A stretch of DNA of 64,000 bases. It comes from Aphrophora alni (Eukaryota; Arthropoda; Insecta; Hemiptera; Aphrophoridae). Location of the stretch: NCBI GenBank assembly GCA_963513935.1, contig OY740774.1, forward strand, positions 83,786,890 through 83,850,889, in the 5' to 3' direction. A model generated the notes under the pieces. The model was given only the letters and a program-made list of their open reading frames with translations, did no database searches and was not told the origin of the DNA. The position numbers were made by a program, and so were the translations under genes. Each line of letters opens with the position of its first letter. Within the stretch, counting starts at the first letter, position 1. This document shows, piece after piece, positions 21,296 through 32,850 of the stretch.

Positions 21296-21972
21296 TCGTG
21301 TTCATTTTTTGTTTCAATCAAATAATATCATTACTCATGAATTGATTGATTTTAAATTTTTTAGTAGCCATGCATTTTTACTTTTAGTGAGACTCCTACA
21401 GCAGAGTCCTCCTCCCAGAGCCACCTCTCCACACCTTGCTTCCACGTCACCCATACCTATGTAACTTGACGCATCTCAATACTATCAGTTATTATCCCCG
21501 TGCTCGCATATACACATTCCGTACTGCCTCCCGTATAGAAACTCCCCAGGACCTCTAAGGCTAACAGCCCCTCACTGTTGGAGATAAGTTATCTGCCAGC
21601 ACTTCGCACCAATTAAACTTAATCACAACTTGACCAATTTTTCACCGTAGTGAAATAAGGGCTCGAAAGAAAGGTAATTATGTTATCTAAAATAAGCATC
21701 TTTAGAATTTCGATACGATTTCTCCAATTATTAGGAACAATTAGGAACATTAAGTATAGGGGTAGTTTTATCGCCACATATAAAAGATAAATTTGAAAGG
21801 CATCGAAACAAGTAAAAATCAAATTATAGAGAATCTTTAAAAGATGTATTTAACATTTTAACGGAAATTCATAATTTTAGAGAAAAGCGTAAAAAACTAT
21901 TGTTCACAACGCCTTCCTTTCAAAAACGACTCTGGAGAACTCGGATTTCTTAAAAAGGAAGTATTTAAGGTG
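21296..21972. other. Non-coding stretch with GC-richer block
   Basis: 21385-21600 is clearly less AT-rich, with many CCTCC/CACC words, and matches nothing else in the window. 21600-21970 is AT-rich and empty. Confidence 0.3.
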
Positions 21973-22045
21973 GCGGGTTATTTCCGACGGTTTCCAATTA
22001 GAAAGGGTTGACCAGGGTTATATCCGATGATTTTATGCAGTTATG
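21973..22045 (-). repeat. Inverted, degenerate units of the 40-bp satellite
   Basis: On the minus strand this reads TGGAAACCGTCGGAAATAAC, the same as the last unit of the array at 23014-23036 including the CCCG that follows. The next 40 bp (GGGTTGACC, ATATCCGATG) are a diverged inverted unit. Together with the main array it forms a foldback arrangement. Confidence 0.7.
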
Positions 22046-22293
22046 CATCAGGCAACGTTGAACATTCCAAACATAGTAAAAGCATCGCTCATATTTATTA
22101 TTACAAGAGATACCCTGTCACTCTAAACCGAAACAATACAATGAGTAAACCTATGTCTATGCCATCTATAGTATAAATATTGAATATTTCAGATTTTAAA
22201 CATTGAGTTTTGTATTGTGTTGTGTCAAGTTGGTTAGATTATGTTCGATATATAATAAACTGGACTAGTTGTTGATAAAATATTAGGAGGGCA

Positions 22294-23036
22294 ACTAAAA
22301 CCGTCGGAAATGATACAGGTCAACACCTTCTACATGGAAACCATCGGAAATGATACAGATCAACTCCTTCTAAATGGAAACCATCGGAAATGATACAGAT
22401 CAACTCCTTCTACATGGAAACCATCGGAAATGATACAGATCAACTCCTTCTACATGAAAACCGTCGGAAATGATACAGGTCAACTCCTTCTACATGAAAA
22501 CCGTCGGAAATGATACAGGTCAACGCCTTCTCCATGAAAACCGTCGGAAATGATACAGGTCAACGCCTTCTCCATGAAAACCGTCAGAAATGATACAGGT
22601 CAACTCCTTCTACATGAAAACCGTCGGAAATGATACAGGTCAACTCCTTCTCCATGAAAACCGTCGGAAATGATACAGGTCAACTCCTTCTACATGAAAA
22701 CTATCGGAAATGATACAAATCAACTCCTTCTACATGAAAACCGTCGGAAATGATACAGGTCAACTCCTTCTACATGAAAACCGTCGGAAATGATACAGGT
22801 CAACTCCTTCTCCATGAAACCGTCGGAAATGATACAGGTCAACTCCTTCTACATGAAAACCATCGGAAATGATACAGATCAACTCCTTCTACATGAAAAC
22901 CGTCGGAAATGATACAGATCAACTCCTTCTACATGAAAACCATCGGAAATGATACAGGTCGACTCCTTCTACATGAAAACCATCGGAAATGATACAGATC
23001 AACTCCTTCTACATGAAAACCGTCGGAAATAACCCG
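22294..23036. repeat. 40-bp minisatellite, about 18.5 copies
   Basis: The unit contains AAAACCGTCGGAAATGATAC followed by AGGTCAACTCCTTCTACATG. Copies differ at few sites (CCGTCGG/CCATCGG, CAGGT/CAGAT, CTACATG/CTCCATG). One unit at about 22815 lacks an A. No frame is maintained. The right end runs into AACCCGTAAC. Confidence 0.97.
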
Positions 23037-24070
23037 TAACCGACTTTAATTTCATTTTTATTAACATTTATTTTCACTGTAAAAATATTATATACGATTC
23101 CTGACTCAAATTTATTTCAAACCGCAAATTAATCATGTGGATACTTTCCGGACAGACCTCAGATTATATTACTCCAATCGTACTAAATTAATACTCAGGG
23201 CAGTATCCGTGCACATTTCATAGTCCTGAATGACAGTTTTCAAGAGGGAATTTTGATCAGTGTCAAAATAACTGAATTCTCTTTTCGTTCCGCCAAGAAC
23301 GTTTAATAAAAGACTCGTGCTTCGGCATTTATCAGCTAATTTGCATTGGAAATATTGCAGTCTCTACGCTAGATACTGTGAAATCCACTAATATAACACG
23401 TTTTGATGTTCGCTTAAGTTTTAAATTGTATGGAGACAGTCTTGAAAACAGGTACAGTTTTTTAATATCCAAATTTGAGTTATAAATATGTTTAGCGCAA
23501 ACCATTACAGAGAATTTCTCACCCCCCCCCCCCCCCCAACTCTTAGGAATAGGAATATAATGTAGTTCTTTTGAGAAGTCAGAACGATAAACAATTATTG
23601 TGACAAAATTGACGAAATAGCTTGCTTTGCAAGTGTCGTGGACGTCAAGCGTCATAAGATGTATATAATCTCGCACTAAAGAAATAAACAGGACGCGATG
23701 TGAGTCCTGTCAAGCTGTTCCTGGAAACTTCACTGTCTGCCTCTTTGTCTGAGAAGACCCAAGCTACACATTGTGTTGTAACCAAGCTTAAATCTTCTCC
23801 ATATAGATTAAGGGAAAACCCATGCTACAAGTTGGAGCTTACAACCAGATTGGCACTCGAAGTTGTTCTAAGACTGCAACCAAGGGGCTTAACAGTATAA
23901 GCCAACACAGGAATATCTAGGTCAATAAGTCAAATTGAAATCTTTCCAGGAATTTACTAGAAAACTTTTATTATAACCAGACGGACAGACATTACTTGGA
24001 CGCCGATTGTGATTTTATTGTTTTTGACGTGGCTGGAAAAAACCAACAAAGGGATAAGCCTGAATAAGAT
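23037..24070. other. Non-coding stretch
   Basis: Contains the GGATACTTTCCGGACAGA word at 23139, a run of 17 C at about 23523-23539, and a 66-codon frame 23700-23900 without recognised domains. The 114-codon minus frame 23332-23676 crosses the poly-C and is not credible as a gene. Confidence 0.4.
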
Positions 24071-24368
24071 AAAGCCCCCTTTAATTTGAGTAAGAACTTA
24101 TATACACCTAAATCCTTATGGGACTGTTACGTGAAGTTTCTGTTATGATAGTTTGGCAAATTACCCCTCTCCCTAAAATGGGAAATTTTGGGGGAAACTA
24201 CAAATTTTCAAATGGAAACCTGCATCTTGTGAAATGTCAAATTAAAGGGCGTAAAGACAAAATAAATAGGACTGAAGAAATATATTTTAAATGACCCTCC
24301 TCCAAATGTATATGAATTTTTTTTTAATAAATAAATATTGAGCTTGAATTGTGAAATAATATTAGATA

Positions 24369-24560
24369 AAATAAAACTCGAACACAATATCTCACAAAAA
24401 TTACGTTTACAGTACTTAATCAAACACGTTTCAACGACAAAGTTATAGTTTAGTTATTGTAGCTCATGTATCACTGAGGATGGCGACGACTTTGTCGTTG
24501 AAACTCGTTTGATTAAGTAATCGGAATTTTTGTGAGATCTTGTGTTCGAGTTTTATTCTA
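24369..24560. repeat. Hairpin with about 72-bp arms and a hammerhead-like core
   Basis: Arms 24369-24442 and 24489-24560 share AACTCGAACACAA-ATCTCAC, TACTTAATCAAAC-CG and GTTTCAACGACAAAGT; loop about 46 nt. The right part reads CTGAGGATGGCG, ACGACTTTGTCGT, then GAAAC, which is like the CUGANGA/GAAAC pattern of the hairpin at 4292-4421. This may be another Penelope-like terminal repeat junction. Confidence 0.7.
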
Positions 24561-24654
24561 TGAGATTTTTTAATTATACAATCACTAAATTTGTTAAATC
24601 AGAACACTGACCTAGACTATTCCGAGAGAAGCATTCGACGGTGAACTGAATTTT

Positions 24655-25065
24655 ACCTGTCCCTCAAAAGTGTGGTACATTTGGCCACATCAATATATAA
24701 AAAGAACCGGGTCATGTGACATCAAATTTCACTTTAAACTTTATTAAAAATGTTACTTCAAAATGTGGATGACATTTTCAAAATTGTATTAGATTTTACA
24801 GTAAGTATAATAATTACATTTTGTTTGAACACTTAATCTAAATAATCACAAAAAACAACGGTGAATATGAAATGCAACTATCACACTAAATGTAAAAATC
24901 CAATTCAAAATCTTTGAAAATGACATGCACATTTTGAAATAATATTTTTAACCAAGTTAAATGTGAATTATGTTTGTGCCATTAGTTTTGCCCTATACAA
25001 CCTTTTAATTTGATAAATCACATGACCAGCTTTTTTTATGCCCACCACACTTTTGGGGGACAGGT
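24655..25065. mobile_element. Small foldback element with ACCTGTCCC ends
   Basis: ACCTGTCCCTCAAAAGTGTG at the left is mirrored by ACCTGTCCCCCAAAAGTGTG on the opposite strand at the right end. Inner pieces GGTCATGTGA and AAATTAAA/TTTAATTT also pair. 411 bp, no coding capacity. Confidence 0.72.
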
Positions 25066-25420
25066 GCAATTGAGTTCAACGACAGATTCTTTTCTCAGAT
25101 TAGTCTCATTGTTCTGATTTCATATATTTAACGATTTTATAATTAAAACATCTCAAAATACGTATTGTTCCGCCATTTTGGTTACGGTCATCAAAGAAAT
25201 ATTTAGTGAGCGCCATTAATTTTGTATTTTTATGCCCTTTAATTTGAAATGCCACAAGAAGAGGGTTCCCGTTTGAAAATTTTAAGTATTCCAAAATTTG
25301 CCATTTTATGGAGAAGGACAAAATCCAAATGATCATAAAAGAAACTTCGTGACCTAGGTTAATCAACTCTTCGAATATTTCTATTATCTTCAATTTTTTA
25401 GAACAACATAAGTTAGGGAT

Positions 25421-25926
25421 GTGCATCAAATTTGGGTTATACAAGAAGGGTTAATCAGTAAACTTGGTTTAACAATCGATTTTCGGAGAATAATTTAAGT
25501 TGAGCTTAAAGCGAGAAGTTAAACTGGCATTGGAAAAACCAATTGTAGTTTACACCAGAGATTATTTTTAGTTCAAGCTCCAATTTAAATGTAATAATTG
25601 TTAAGTTGTTGCAGGGCCATTTTACAGCCTTGTAATATATCATGTTGTTGTTAATTTGTGTGTGTTTATCTATTATTTTTTTTAAACTGTTATTGGTTTT
25701 AATGCTTCATTTTTAAGATTATAAAGCAAAGCATCTACTTTACCAGATTTTTTGAAGGCGATATTGACCGAAATGGTTTTTCGCCATAAAACTCCATTTT
25801 AAAATACGGACATGAATGTATTAAAACATTCCAGGAGCTAAGCAATCTATACGTTGCTTATTATTTTTATAAAGAGAAAAAAACATTTCGGTCATCATCA
25901 CCATATAAAAAGAGAAGAAAATAACA
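25421..25926. other. Non-coding stretch
   Basis: AT-rich, nothing recognised. Confidence 0.35.
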
Positions 25927-26110
25927 CAAAATAAAGACTTCTATCCCACGAATACTATAATAGCGTCTGAGTCGGAAAAGAACAAGAGTTGGTCAAGAGA
26001 GATGAAAGAGAGGGATCTAATCCAAGACTACATAAAAAAGGTGTATATCCAGTTACGTCGCCTCGGGATTGCCAAACCCGTACTAACTAAAGTGAGCCCT
26101 TGAGGGTTAC
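25927..26110 (-). repeat. SINE family S, copy 2
   Basis: Minus strand: GGGCTCACTTTAGTTAGTAC, GGCAATCCCGAGGCGAC, TAGTCTTGGATTAGATCCCT, CTCTTTCATCTCTCTTGACC, AACTCTTGTTCTTTTCC and CTTTATT. The tRNA-related head is too diverged to see. Confidence 0.65.
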
Positions 26111-26149
26111 ATTGCTTATTAAAGGAAAATTAAACCAGTACTTTGTATA

Positions 26150-26280
26150 TATTTATCAATGAACTATAGTAGAATATAACCAGTAGTCGGATTATTTACG
26201 TTCCAACTAATAGAGACACCAATCACCGAGGCTCATCTCTAGTGGATGATGGGTGTGTTTTTCAGATAAGACTGTCGATA
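26150..26280 (-). repeat. Dispersed repeat family F, copy 2
   Basis: Inverted relative to 17535-17665, sharing the ATTAGTTGGAACGTAAATAA and TACTGGTTATATTCTA words. Confidence 0.65.
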
Positions 26281-26394
26281 ATAATATTTACAACCAATGT
26301 GATCCCACTGTAAATCACAATACAATGCAAGTATTATCTTTTTATTATTTCACCCTGAGGTGTGGTATTTTTAAAGTTTCTTTTAGTCTATAAA

Positions 26395-26970
26395 TATTGT
26401 TCTCACGTCTTACACGCTAGACAAAAGCTACATCAGGTTAACAAGAACGATTTATTAAAACATCCAACGAGGAAAACAGTCTGTAGATAACCTATAAAGG
26501 GCGCCAGTACTAAGGAAAAACCCTGCTGGCACGTTAATGGTGGTCAGATATAATGCAACCTTTGGGTGTTAGGGTCACGGCTCATCATGTATTAATTATC
26601 CAGGGTGTGACCTTCACCTACTTTGAGTTGTTAGCTTGATATTTTTTACATTGGAATATTTTTTTTTTTTTTATTTCAGCTTTTAGTTCACGTACAAAGA
26701 TGTCTCACATGGCGTTGGATTACTCCGTACTAAAGCTATGTACAGAGTGTAAAGATACTCCGTTCAAAAATACAGGATGTTCCAAAAATTAACAAAGTGT
26801 AAGATTTTTACTTTCATTTGATTTGATTTTTTTTTTTTTACTTTTCGATATATTAGGCCCTAACTTAAGCTGGTTCGACAAAGAACTCGCACAACCTAGA
26901 TTTGAAAATCTCTTTTTACTTATTTAAGAACTGGATTAGACGAAACTCAGTGCAAATGTACAGAGTGTTC
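26395..26970 (-). repeat. Dispersed repeat family B, copy 3 (inverted)
   Basis: Reverse complement shows AACATCCTGTATTTTTGAAC, GGAGTATCTTTACACTCTGT, GTAGGTGAAGGTCACACCCT and TAAATCGTTCTTGTTAACCT, colinear with 14645-15265. Two A-rich runs are insertions relative to the other copies. Confidence 0.75.
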
Positions 26971-27439
26971 CATAGTTCATAAAATAAAATTTGATATATT
27001 AGATAGACGTTTGTCAAGCAAAATTGTACCTGTTCTACTGATAAGGGACTTATAATTAAACGCGCTTTCCTTATGACCAACCGGGTGGAGGGGGTGAGTG
27101 GGTGTGGGAAGGTTTGACTATCGACTAAAAGTGTATATCAAAACTTAATAATTTCCTTACATTATTTAGTTTTCTACTGGCAAATCCAACTACCTTAAGC
27201 GTGCTAAATTTGATGATTCTAAAAGTCCTATAAGTGTGTCAAATAATTAATTAATTTCTGGAAAATGTACAAAATTTACCTAAAATCAAAAATCTAGCTA
27301 ATTAAGATACAATCTTGTAGATCTCCCCTAATCCGTAACTGCTGATTCAATCCGTTTTTGACAGGACTTTTTACCGTTTAGAAACAATAGACCTCCAAAA
27401 AAGTCTATACCGACTTTAATGTTTCGTCCGCCATTTTGA

Positions 27440-28110
27440 ATATTTTTGTACGTACTAATTTAGATAAATTATATTCAATTCTACATCTATTGGTATGAGC
27501 AGCAGCTCTTTACGATGACAAATAGCGAAGTTATTGTCAATTCCAAAGTAATTTAGAACCCTAACCTCCCAAGAAAACCTGATATTTGTTTATAGTGGTA
27601 CGGCTAAGAAAAGTACCTCGCGCAGGTACAGCTGTGGTGGGAGAGGGAGAGCCGAGTTAGACCAGACATACCCGACCAATGCTTCATTGCGTAGGGCTTA
27701 ATATTTTCTTCTTCAAACCTACTACAGCGCTAAAAAACTGTGAATGTGTATCGTTTATGTTTCTGACAACTACAATTAGTAAATTTTAATATTTTACAAA
27801 TTAAAAGACATTAAATTATACGTTTTAAATTCCAGCGCTCCAATCCCCTCCCCGCCATCACCCCTACATGCGTGCGCGAGCCACTATCGAGATGACGGTT
27901 CTGCGCAGGTTTCTTTCTGTCTGGTAAGGCCTGTAGTTACAAAATCTGACAGAGCCAAGACAACGAGTCTTCACATATGTACAGCTTCTAGGACTGGTAA
28001 TCTCAGAGACACGGACACGAGCGAAGCGAGTGGAGTCTGCTGCGGCCTAGCCGACGTCAAGAAAGTAGTGATGACGTTTAACAAACCTGTGTAACAACTG
28101 CTTTAAACAA
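27440..28110 (-). repeat. Dispersed repeat family A, inverted copy with insertion
   Basis: Colinear with 63130-63640 on the opposite strand: GTTGTTACACAGGTTTGTTA, GACGTCGGCTAGGC, TTGTACATATGTGAAG-like, TTGACAATAACTTCGC and TATTTGTCATCGTA. About 320 bp (27600-27925) have no counterpart at 63.4 kb and are GC-richer, so something was inserted there. The words CCACTCGCTTCGCTCGTG on the minus strand (about 28020-28040) resemble the 32-bp satellite unit. The block 26971-27440 just before it is unassigned. Confidence 0.7.
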
Positions 28111-28114
28111 ACTA

Positions 28115-28245
28115 CTGGGTAAGATAACCTTGATCTACCAATACAATTTAACATCTCCTACAAGATTTAAGAAACCAACTATTGCGTTGTAGATAGGGCA
28201 GGGTAAGTACCATGATGATACAATCTATGTTTCTGTTTAGAATTA
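28115..28245 (+). repeat. Dispersed repeat family E, copy 3
   Basis: AACCTTGATCTACCA, AAGAAACCAACTATTGCGTT, GTAGAT-GGGCAGGGTAAGTACC and ATGATGATA are in the same order as at 3190-3305. Confidence 0.5.
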
Positions 28246-29085
28246 TCACGTCAACTGTAGTCCTAGTGTTACACACAAAGTAAGTAAGTATGTAAATTAA
28301 GAACATGTGAAACTAAAGAAATTATCACTTGATCTATATTGTGCCAGCTAATGACTTGAATTGTTTACTACAGATGGCAATATGAAACCAAGATAAGACA
28401 AAAATGCCATGACTAATCGTGAACACATAAATAGATCGATTTTATTGTTTTGACTAATGCATTGTGAAGAAATACTTTTACAATGAAGGGTGTATATATA
28501 ATCATTCTAGAAACGTAATATTAGAGAAGAGACCTATGTCGCCTTCACATGATATAAACTATAGCTGAGCAAGTTCATATACAGGGTGTAACAGACTGAA
28601 ATGTTTTTTCAACTGGTTTTAGCTACTTTGGGTTTCAAGTTACTTGTTAATAATGAATATTATTATCATAGTTTAATCGGACATTTGTCAGAATTTGTAT
28701 ATATATATATATAAAACCACAAAAACTAAGAATAAATACAAACGTGATCACAAAGAAACACGGTACAGGAATACGTTACACAAAGAACGGCAAAAAAAAA
28801 GTAGTAGGGTGTGGTGGCAAGAGAATAATGACCTAACGGTTTATAGGGATAAACAACCGTTTCTCTCCCCCTTTCAAAAGTTTAGTGCGTGATCACTCCC
28901 ACAGAAGATCTAAGTAACCAGCCTTATTAAATAAAAGAATCTTAAGTTTTCAACCTGGAGAATGTAGTAAACTTTACCTGTCCAACATCTCCACGGACGG
29001 TAGCAAACAGTATGAAATCAGGCGAAGTCGTGTGTCCCTTAAATCTAGAGATGTCCACCAGTAAACAATACTGGACCAGTACAAA
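28246..29085. other. Non-coding stretch
   Basis: Includes an ATATACAGGGTGTAACAGA word at 28578-28596 (foldback-type terminus without a partner) and a short (TA)n at 28699-28712. No gene recognised. Confidence 0.35.
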
Positions 29086-29089
29086 ACGC

Positions 29090-29600
29090 TGAGTTCTTTG
29101 ATATGGGACCGAAAACTGCATTCTCACGCAAGCGATAGAGAATCTTCTTGATGCCTTCGAGAGGGTGATTTTAAGACATGATAAGGACGAAGATGAGTGG
29201 AGAATCAGATAAACAACGTGTTGTATAGAATGTTTCACTACAAACCAACATTAATTAAAATATACGGGGAACTAGGAGGTCCGGCGCATCTGGAGCCTTT
29301 CGGCACCAACATCAGACTTTCACTCATTAAGATAAGTTGCAAAGAGCAATCTACCACTAGCACACCATTACCACCACGAAGCCACAATGGGCAGGTGATA
29401 TCGTAAAAAAAGATGGGCGAATACCAAAGAAAGTACTGTTCGGACGCGCTGAAGGTGGGCAGCTACGAAAACGATGAAGAAACTCAATAAAAGGAAGTGG
29501 AGGACGTTATGCCGTAGTCGTGACGACTGAAGAATCATGAAGGAGGGTCAGGTCTGTAGCGCCAGAGAAGACGAAGAGTGAAGAATAGTTTTCTAATCAA
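29090..29600 (+). pseudogene. LINE relic, region C-terminal to the reverse transcriptase
   Basis: Across frame changes the plus strand encodes DAFERVILRHDKDEDEWRIR near 29150-29212, which matches the (F-R-ILR-I------G-WR-R-N-EL) block following RT in many insect LINEs. RIPKKVLFGRAEGGQLRKR around 29420-29475 then matches the R-PKKVL-G---G-R-RGRPR block. Several frameshifts and stops. The two minor frames at 28942-29238 (minus) and 29197-29406 are shadows. Confidence 0.58.
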
Positions 29601-30418
29601 CGAATGATTATAGAGTGAAAAACACATACAGTATTGAGGATGTATTTTCCTTCCTACCACAACGTATCAATGTATTCCAGAGTGACAAACTTACCGATGG
29701 TCAATATTAATTTGTTTTTTATCAGCCCAGCACTACATTATCACGTCGTTTAATAGTGTTTGTTTACATGTAATGGGATTTACTTATATAGAATACTGTA
29801 ATAAGATTTACTAAAATGCAGGTAATGGGAAAGTTAATTGTAAATCTCGTTGCTAATTATTATTATATGACCAGTAACTAATCACCAATATTTAGATGTA
29901 TTACTATACTGTTAATTATTCATGCATTTTAGTCGTGCGAGAATAGCCTACATCCTATCTACTGGCCGACACAACCTAAACCCTAAACAATCAAACAACA
30001 AATGAGATGATTTATGTAGGGAATGACGTCATGTTTAAAGAACTCGGTCTGATCTAAAGAACAATAATTATTTATAGTCTTCCTTGATAGACGTGAATTG
30101 GTCTTTCAGAACAACTAATGTAGCCTTGTCTTAGATGAGCTTTATCAATAGTTTGTATTTAAAAACTGGAGCATTAACGAACTCTTAAGGTCTTACTAAT
30201 TTTAAACGATATAGAAATATTGTGTTAGCTTTCTCACACGAATATTAAAAAAATAAAGCAATTGACGTAAACCATTGCCCTAAGACGATTTTTTTTAAAG
30301 CTTACGAAGGTAATAAAAATCGACCTCAGGAGAATTTCTTACCTAATAGTTACCGGTAGACTATAATAAAATAAACCCTGATTTTTTTCACTTGCACCAT
30401 AAACTGGGTCTAAGCTTA
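29601..30418. other. Non-coding stretch
   Basis: AT-rich. A 29930-30060 block with CCTACATCC, ACGTCAT words shows no clear family. Confidence 0.3.
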
Positions 30419-30420
30419 TA

Positions 30421-32850
30421 GTTTGATTTTTCGGGGATGGAACCTGGCGGCTTAGCGACCCTTACTACCACACACACACAACCCCTCCCGACCGCTCCGG
30501 GGCTCGGGCCGAGACACTGACTACACTCTTCACTATAAAATAATAACTTTTTTATTTCGCGTGTTACTTATTTAAGGTTATAATTGGTGTAACTGGCTCA
30601 AAATTACATTAAAAATGAATCGAAATACGACATAATTGCGACAACTTTAAGTCACCAAAATCTACAATGTGTTTATTGTATTGCATTTCTCGGCCTTTAT
30701 TAGCTCTTTATTGATAGCTTTCGTAATATTTTTGTTCTTATACTTCTGTTAACACTGTAGGCGGTAATAGATGATATATCATACTATGATGATGATATAT
30801 GATCATAATTCTTTGTGACTGGCCAGCCCAGGGTTAAACCGAAGCAGGTTATGGAGACTATTGTTAACCAGTTCAACCCTTTCGCAGAAATACCTCCCGA
30901 AATCCCCCACTTGTCCTACCTACTTTCACTACTGACCCTATCTATTGTGACTTGTGAATTGGTTTCAGTCTGAGTTTTCAACCTTTTATAAATAATACAG
31001 TATACCGTAGAAGGATTTTCTGTGTTGATTTTGTTTGTTTAAGTGATTAGTGTACATATTTGGAAAGGAAGTGATTATATTATGACGGAAATGACTCCAA
31101 ACACTAGTAGAGAAATTTTGCATTCACAAGCAAGGACAATTGTTGCTTCTGTCATACAATACTTTTATTTGGAGAAGAACAATTTAAGACCCTTAAAAGA
31201 CGTTCAAAAGGTTTTGGAAAGAGTTTCTGACGCGTGTTGTGTTTCGTTAAGAACCGTTAAGCGAATTAACTTACAGCTTAAAGAAGTGAATAAGTTAGGA
31301 AATACACATACAGAAGAAGGCTGTACTACGACCGAGTTTGGAGCGGAAGAGGCGGGACTGGATGCCAGTTGTCCTCCGTTATCTGGGAAGAAGAGGCGGA
31401 TAGTAATAAATACACCGAGGAAGAACAAAACTCCGGTTAGAAACAGACCCACTACAGACATAGACGACTTTGACAAAGCAGCTATTCGTCGCCACATTCT
31501 AAGTTATTATGAAAGACGAGAAGTGCCAACGCTGAGAAAACTACGTTCATCGTTGAGAGACACAGAACTTTTCCACGGTAGCCTATCTTCTCTAAACAAA
31601 ATAGTGAAAAGTTTGGGCTTTGTCTACAAAAAGTTTAATTCCAGGAAGGTGTTAATGGAAAAACCATCTGTGGCGTTGCTAAGATGCCAATTTCTTAGAA
31701 AGATGCATAACATAAACATGGAGAAAGCTGTTTTCCTTGATGAAACGTGGATGAATGAAAACCTCAGTAACGATAAGGGCTGGACTGATGGAACAGTTAA
31801 AGGAACGCTAGGTTCCCCTCTGGGAAAGGGAAAGCGTTTAATCGTCTGCCATGCTGGAAGTAAACAAGGTTGGATTGAAGCTCCTCCTCTGGTATTTCAG
31901 TCTAAAAAAACTTCCGATTACCACGAGGAGATGAACGCGGAAGTATTTGAAAAGTGGTTTTTCGACACTCTACTCCCTACTATTTCTGCTGAAAGCACCA
32001 TAATAATGGATAACGCTCCATACCATTCAAGGGTTAAGGACAAATCTCCAACATCAGGTTCAACCAAAGCCGTTATGGCAAAATGGCTACAAGATAAAGG
32101 AATAAGTTTCTCTCCAGATTTAAGAAAACCAGAGCTCTACAGTGTTGTTAAAATGCACAAACCACCTTATCCCACCTATGTAATTGACTCTAAAGCAGCA
32201 GAATGGAGCAAGTACACCGGAACAATGGAGCAAGTATGTGGACCATGCCAGGAAAGCAATGGACGAGGATTGGAGAAGTGAAGGACTTAACGACGCCAGT
32301 GTTCAAGAGTTCATAATACGCTTGTGTCCTGGGGATTATGACAGTGAAACCGAATCCGAAAGTGACCTGGAAGATGAAAACATTGGATGCTCTCATTTAG
32401 AATAAGTAAGTGTTTCAGAAAGTAATAAACTTACAGGCCAGTTCAATTACCACTCTATAACTACATAATAGCCTATATATTGATAAATAAGGTAGTTTAT
32501 AAAATTATTTTCTGTAATAATCAATAAAGGTATAAAGGTCATATATTGGTTTAAATATTTTAAAACTTTTTAATGTAAGGGTTGTATTGGTAGGCCTATT
32601 TTGTATTTTCTGGTTAAATATTGTTAAGAATGTCGTGTTTGGGCTTATTTTTCTTATAACTTTATGAAGATTTCAAAACTGTGCAAATATAATTTAAAAA
32701 ATAATTAATTAAAAATGTTGTTGTTATGCTTTGAGAACCAACTGATTATACGCTGCAGGCAGGCAGGCCGGGGGCTGCGCGCGTTCCTGCCAGTGTGCGT
32801 GTGAGAGCTAAGGGTCGCTAAGCCGCCAGGTTCCATCCCCGAAAAATCAC
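30421..32850 (+). mobile_element. Tc1-like (IS630/Tc1 superfamily) transposon, 2.43 kb, complete ends
   Basis: The left end GTTTGATTTTTCGGGGATGG continues through AACCTGGCGGCTTAGCGACC CTTA; the right end is its reverse complement, differing only by 2 bp near the tip (about 42-44 bp terminal inverted repeats). TA dinucleotides at 30419-30420 and 32851-32852 are the expected target-site duplication. CACACAC-rich DNA follows each repeat. It encodes one transposase on the plus strand, which is defective. Confidence 0.92.
31082..32405 (+). pseudogene. Tc1-like transposase, missing third catalytic region and frameshifted
   Basis: The ATG at 31082 starts a frame to 32281. Residues 10-90 look like a helical DNA-binding region (VSLRTVKRINLQLKEV), followed by a basic linker and a second helix-turn-helix around TLRKLRSSL / GSLSSLNKIVKSLGF. 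FLDETW (Asp at 31739-31741) and IMDNAPYHS (Asp at 32009-32011) are the first two catalytic positions. The family then has a conserved L-PPYHC--NPIE-W segment with the third acidic residue; here the text goes from TYVIDSKAAEW straight to the C-terminal EQWSKYVDHARK block, in the other frame, ending at 32405 with an acidic tail. The 13-bp repeat AATGGAGCAAGTA at 32202 and 32224 marks the junction. The protein cannot be catalytic. Confidence 0.87.

Larger units (their letters stand above)
24110..25420. repeat. Outer inverted repeat of a nested palindrome cluster
   Basis: Left arm 24110-24300 (CGTGAAGTTTCTGTTATGAT, TCCCTAAAATGG-AAATTTTGG, TTGTGAAATGTCAAATTAAA, GGGCGTAAA) matches the reverse complement of 25190-25400 in the same order. 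Two other inverted repeats lie between the arms. Similarity of the arms is moderate, so the structure is old. Confidence 0.6.

Noticed and set aside
19675..21321. Series of overlapping minus-strand frames of 63-208 codons with repetitive protein text (HSRVKASG, FTRGSKRVD).
   Set aside because: They are three phases of one 32-bp satellite unit that lacks minus-strand stops. No start context, no conservation of one phase, hence not genes.
22294..23036. 40-bp repeats considered as CRISPR or as coding repeats.
   Set aside because: No spacers, and stops occur in each frame. A simple minisatellite.
23332..23676. 114-codon minus frame.
   Set aside because: Includes a poly-glycine read from a poly-C run, likely noise; no family match.
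25106..25444. 112-codon minus frame.
   Set aside because: Lies in the right arm of an inverted repeat and matches non-coding sequence on the left arm.
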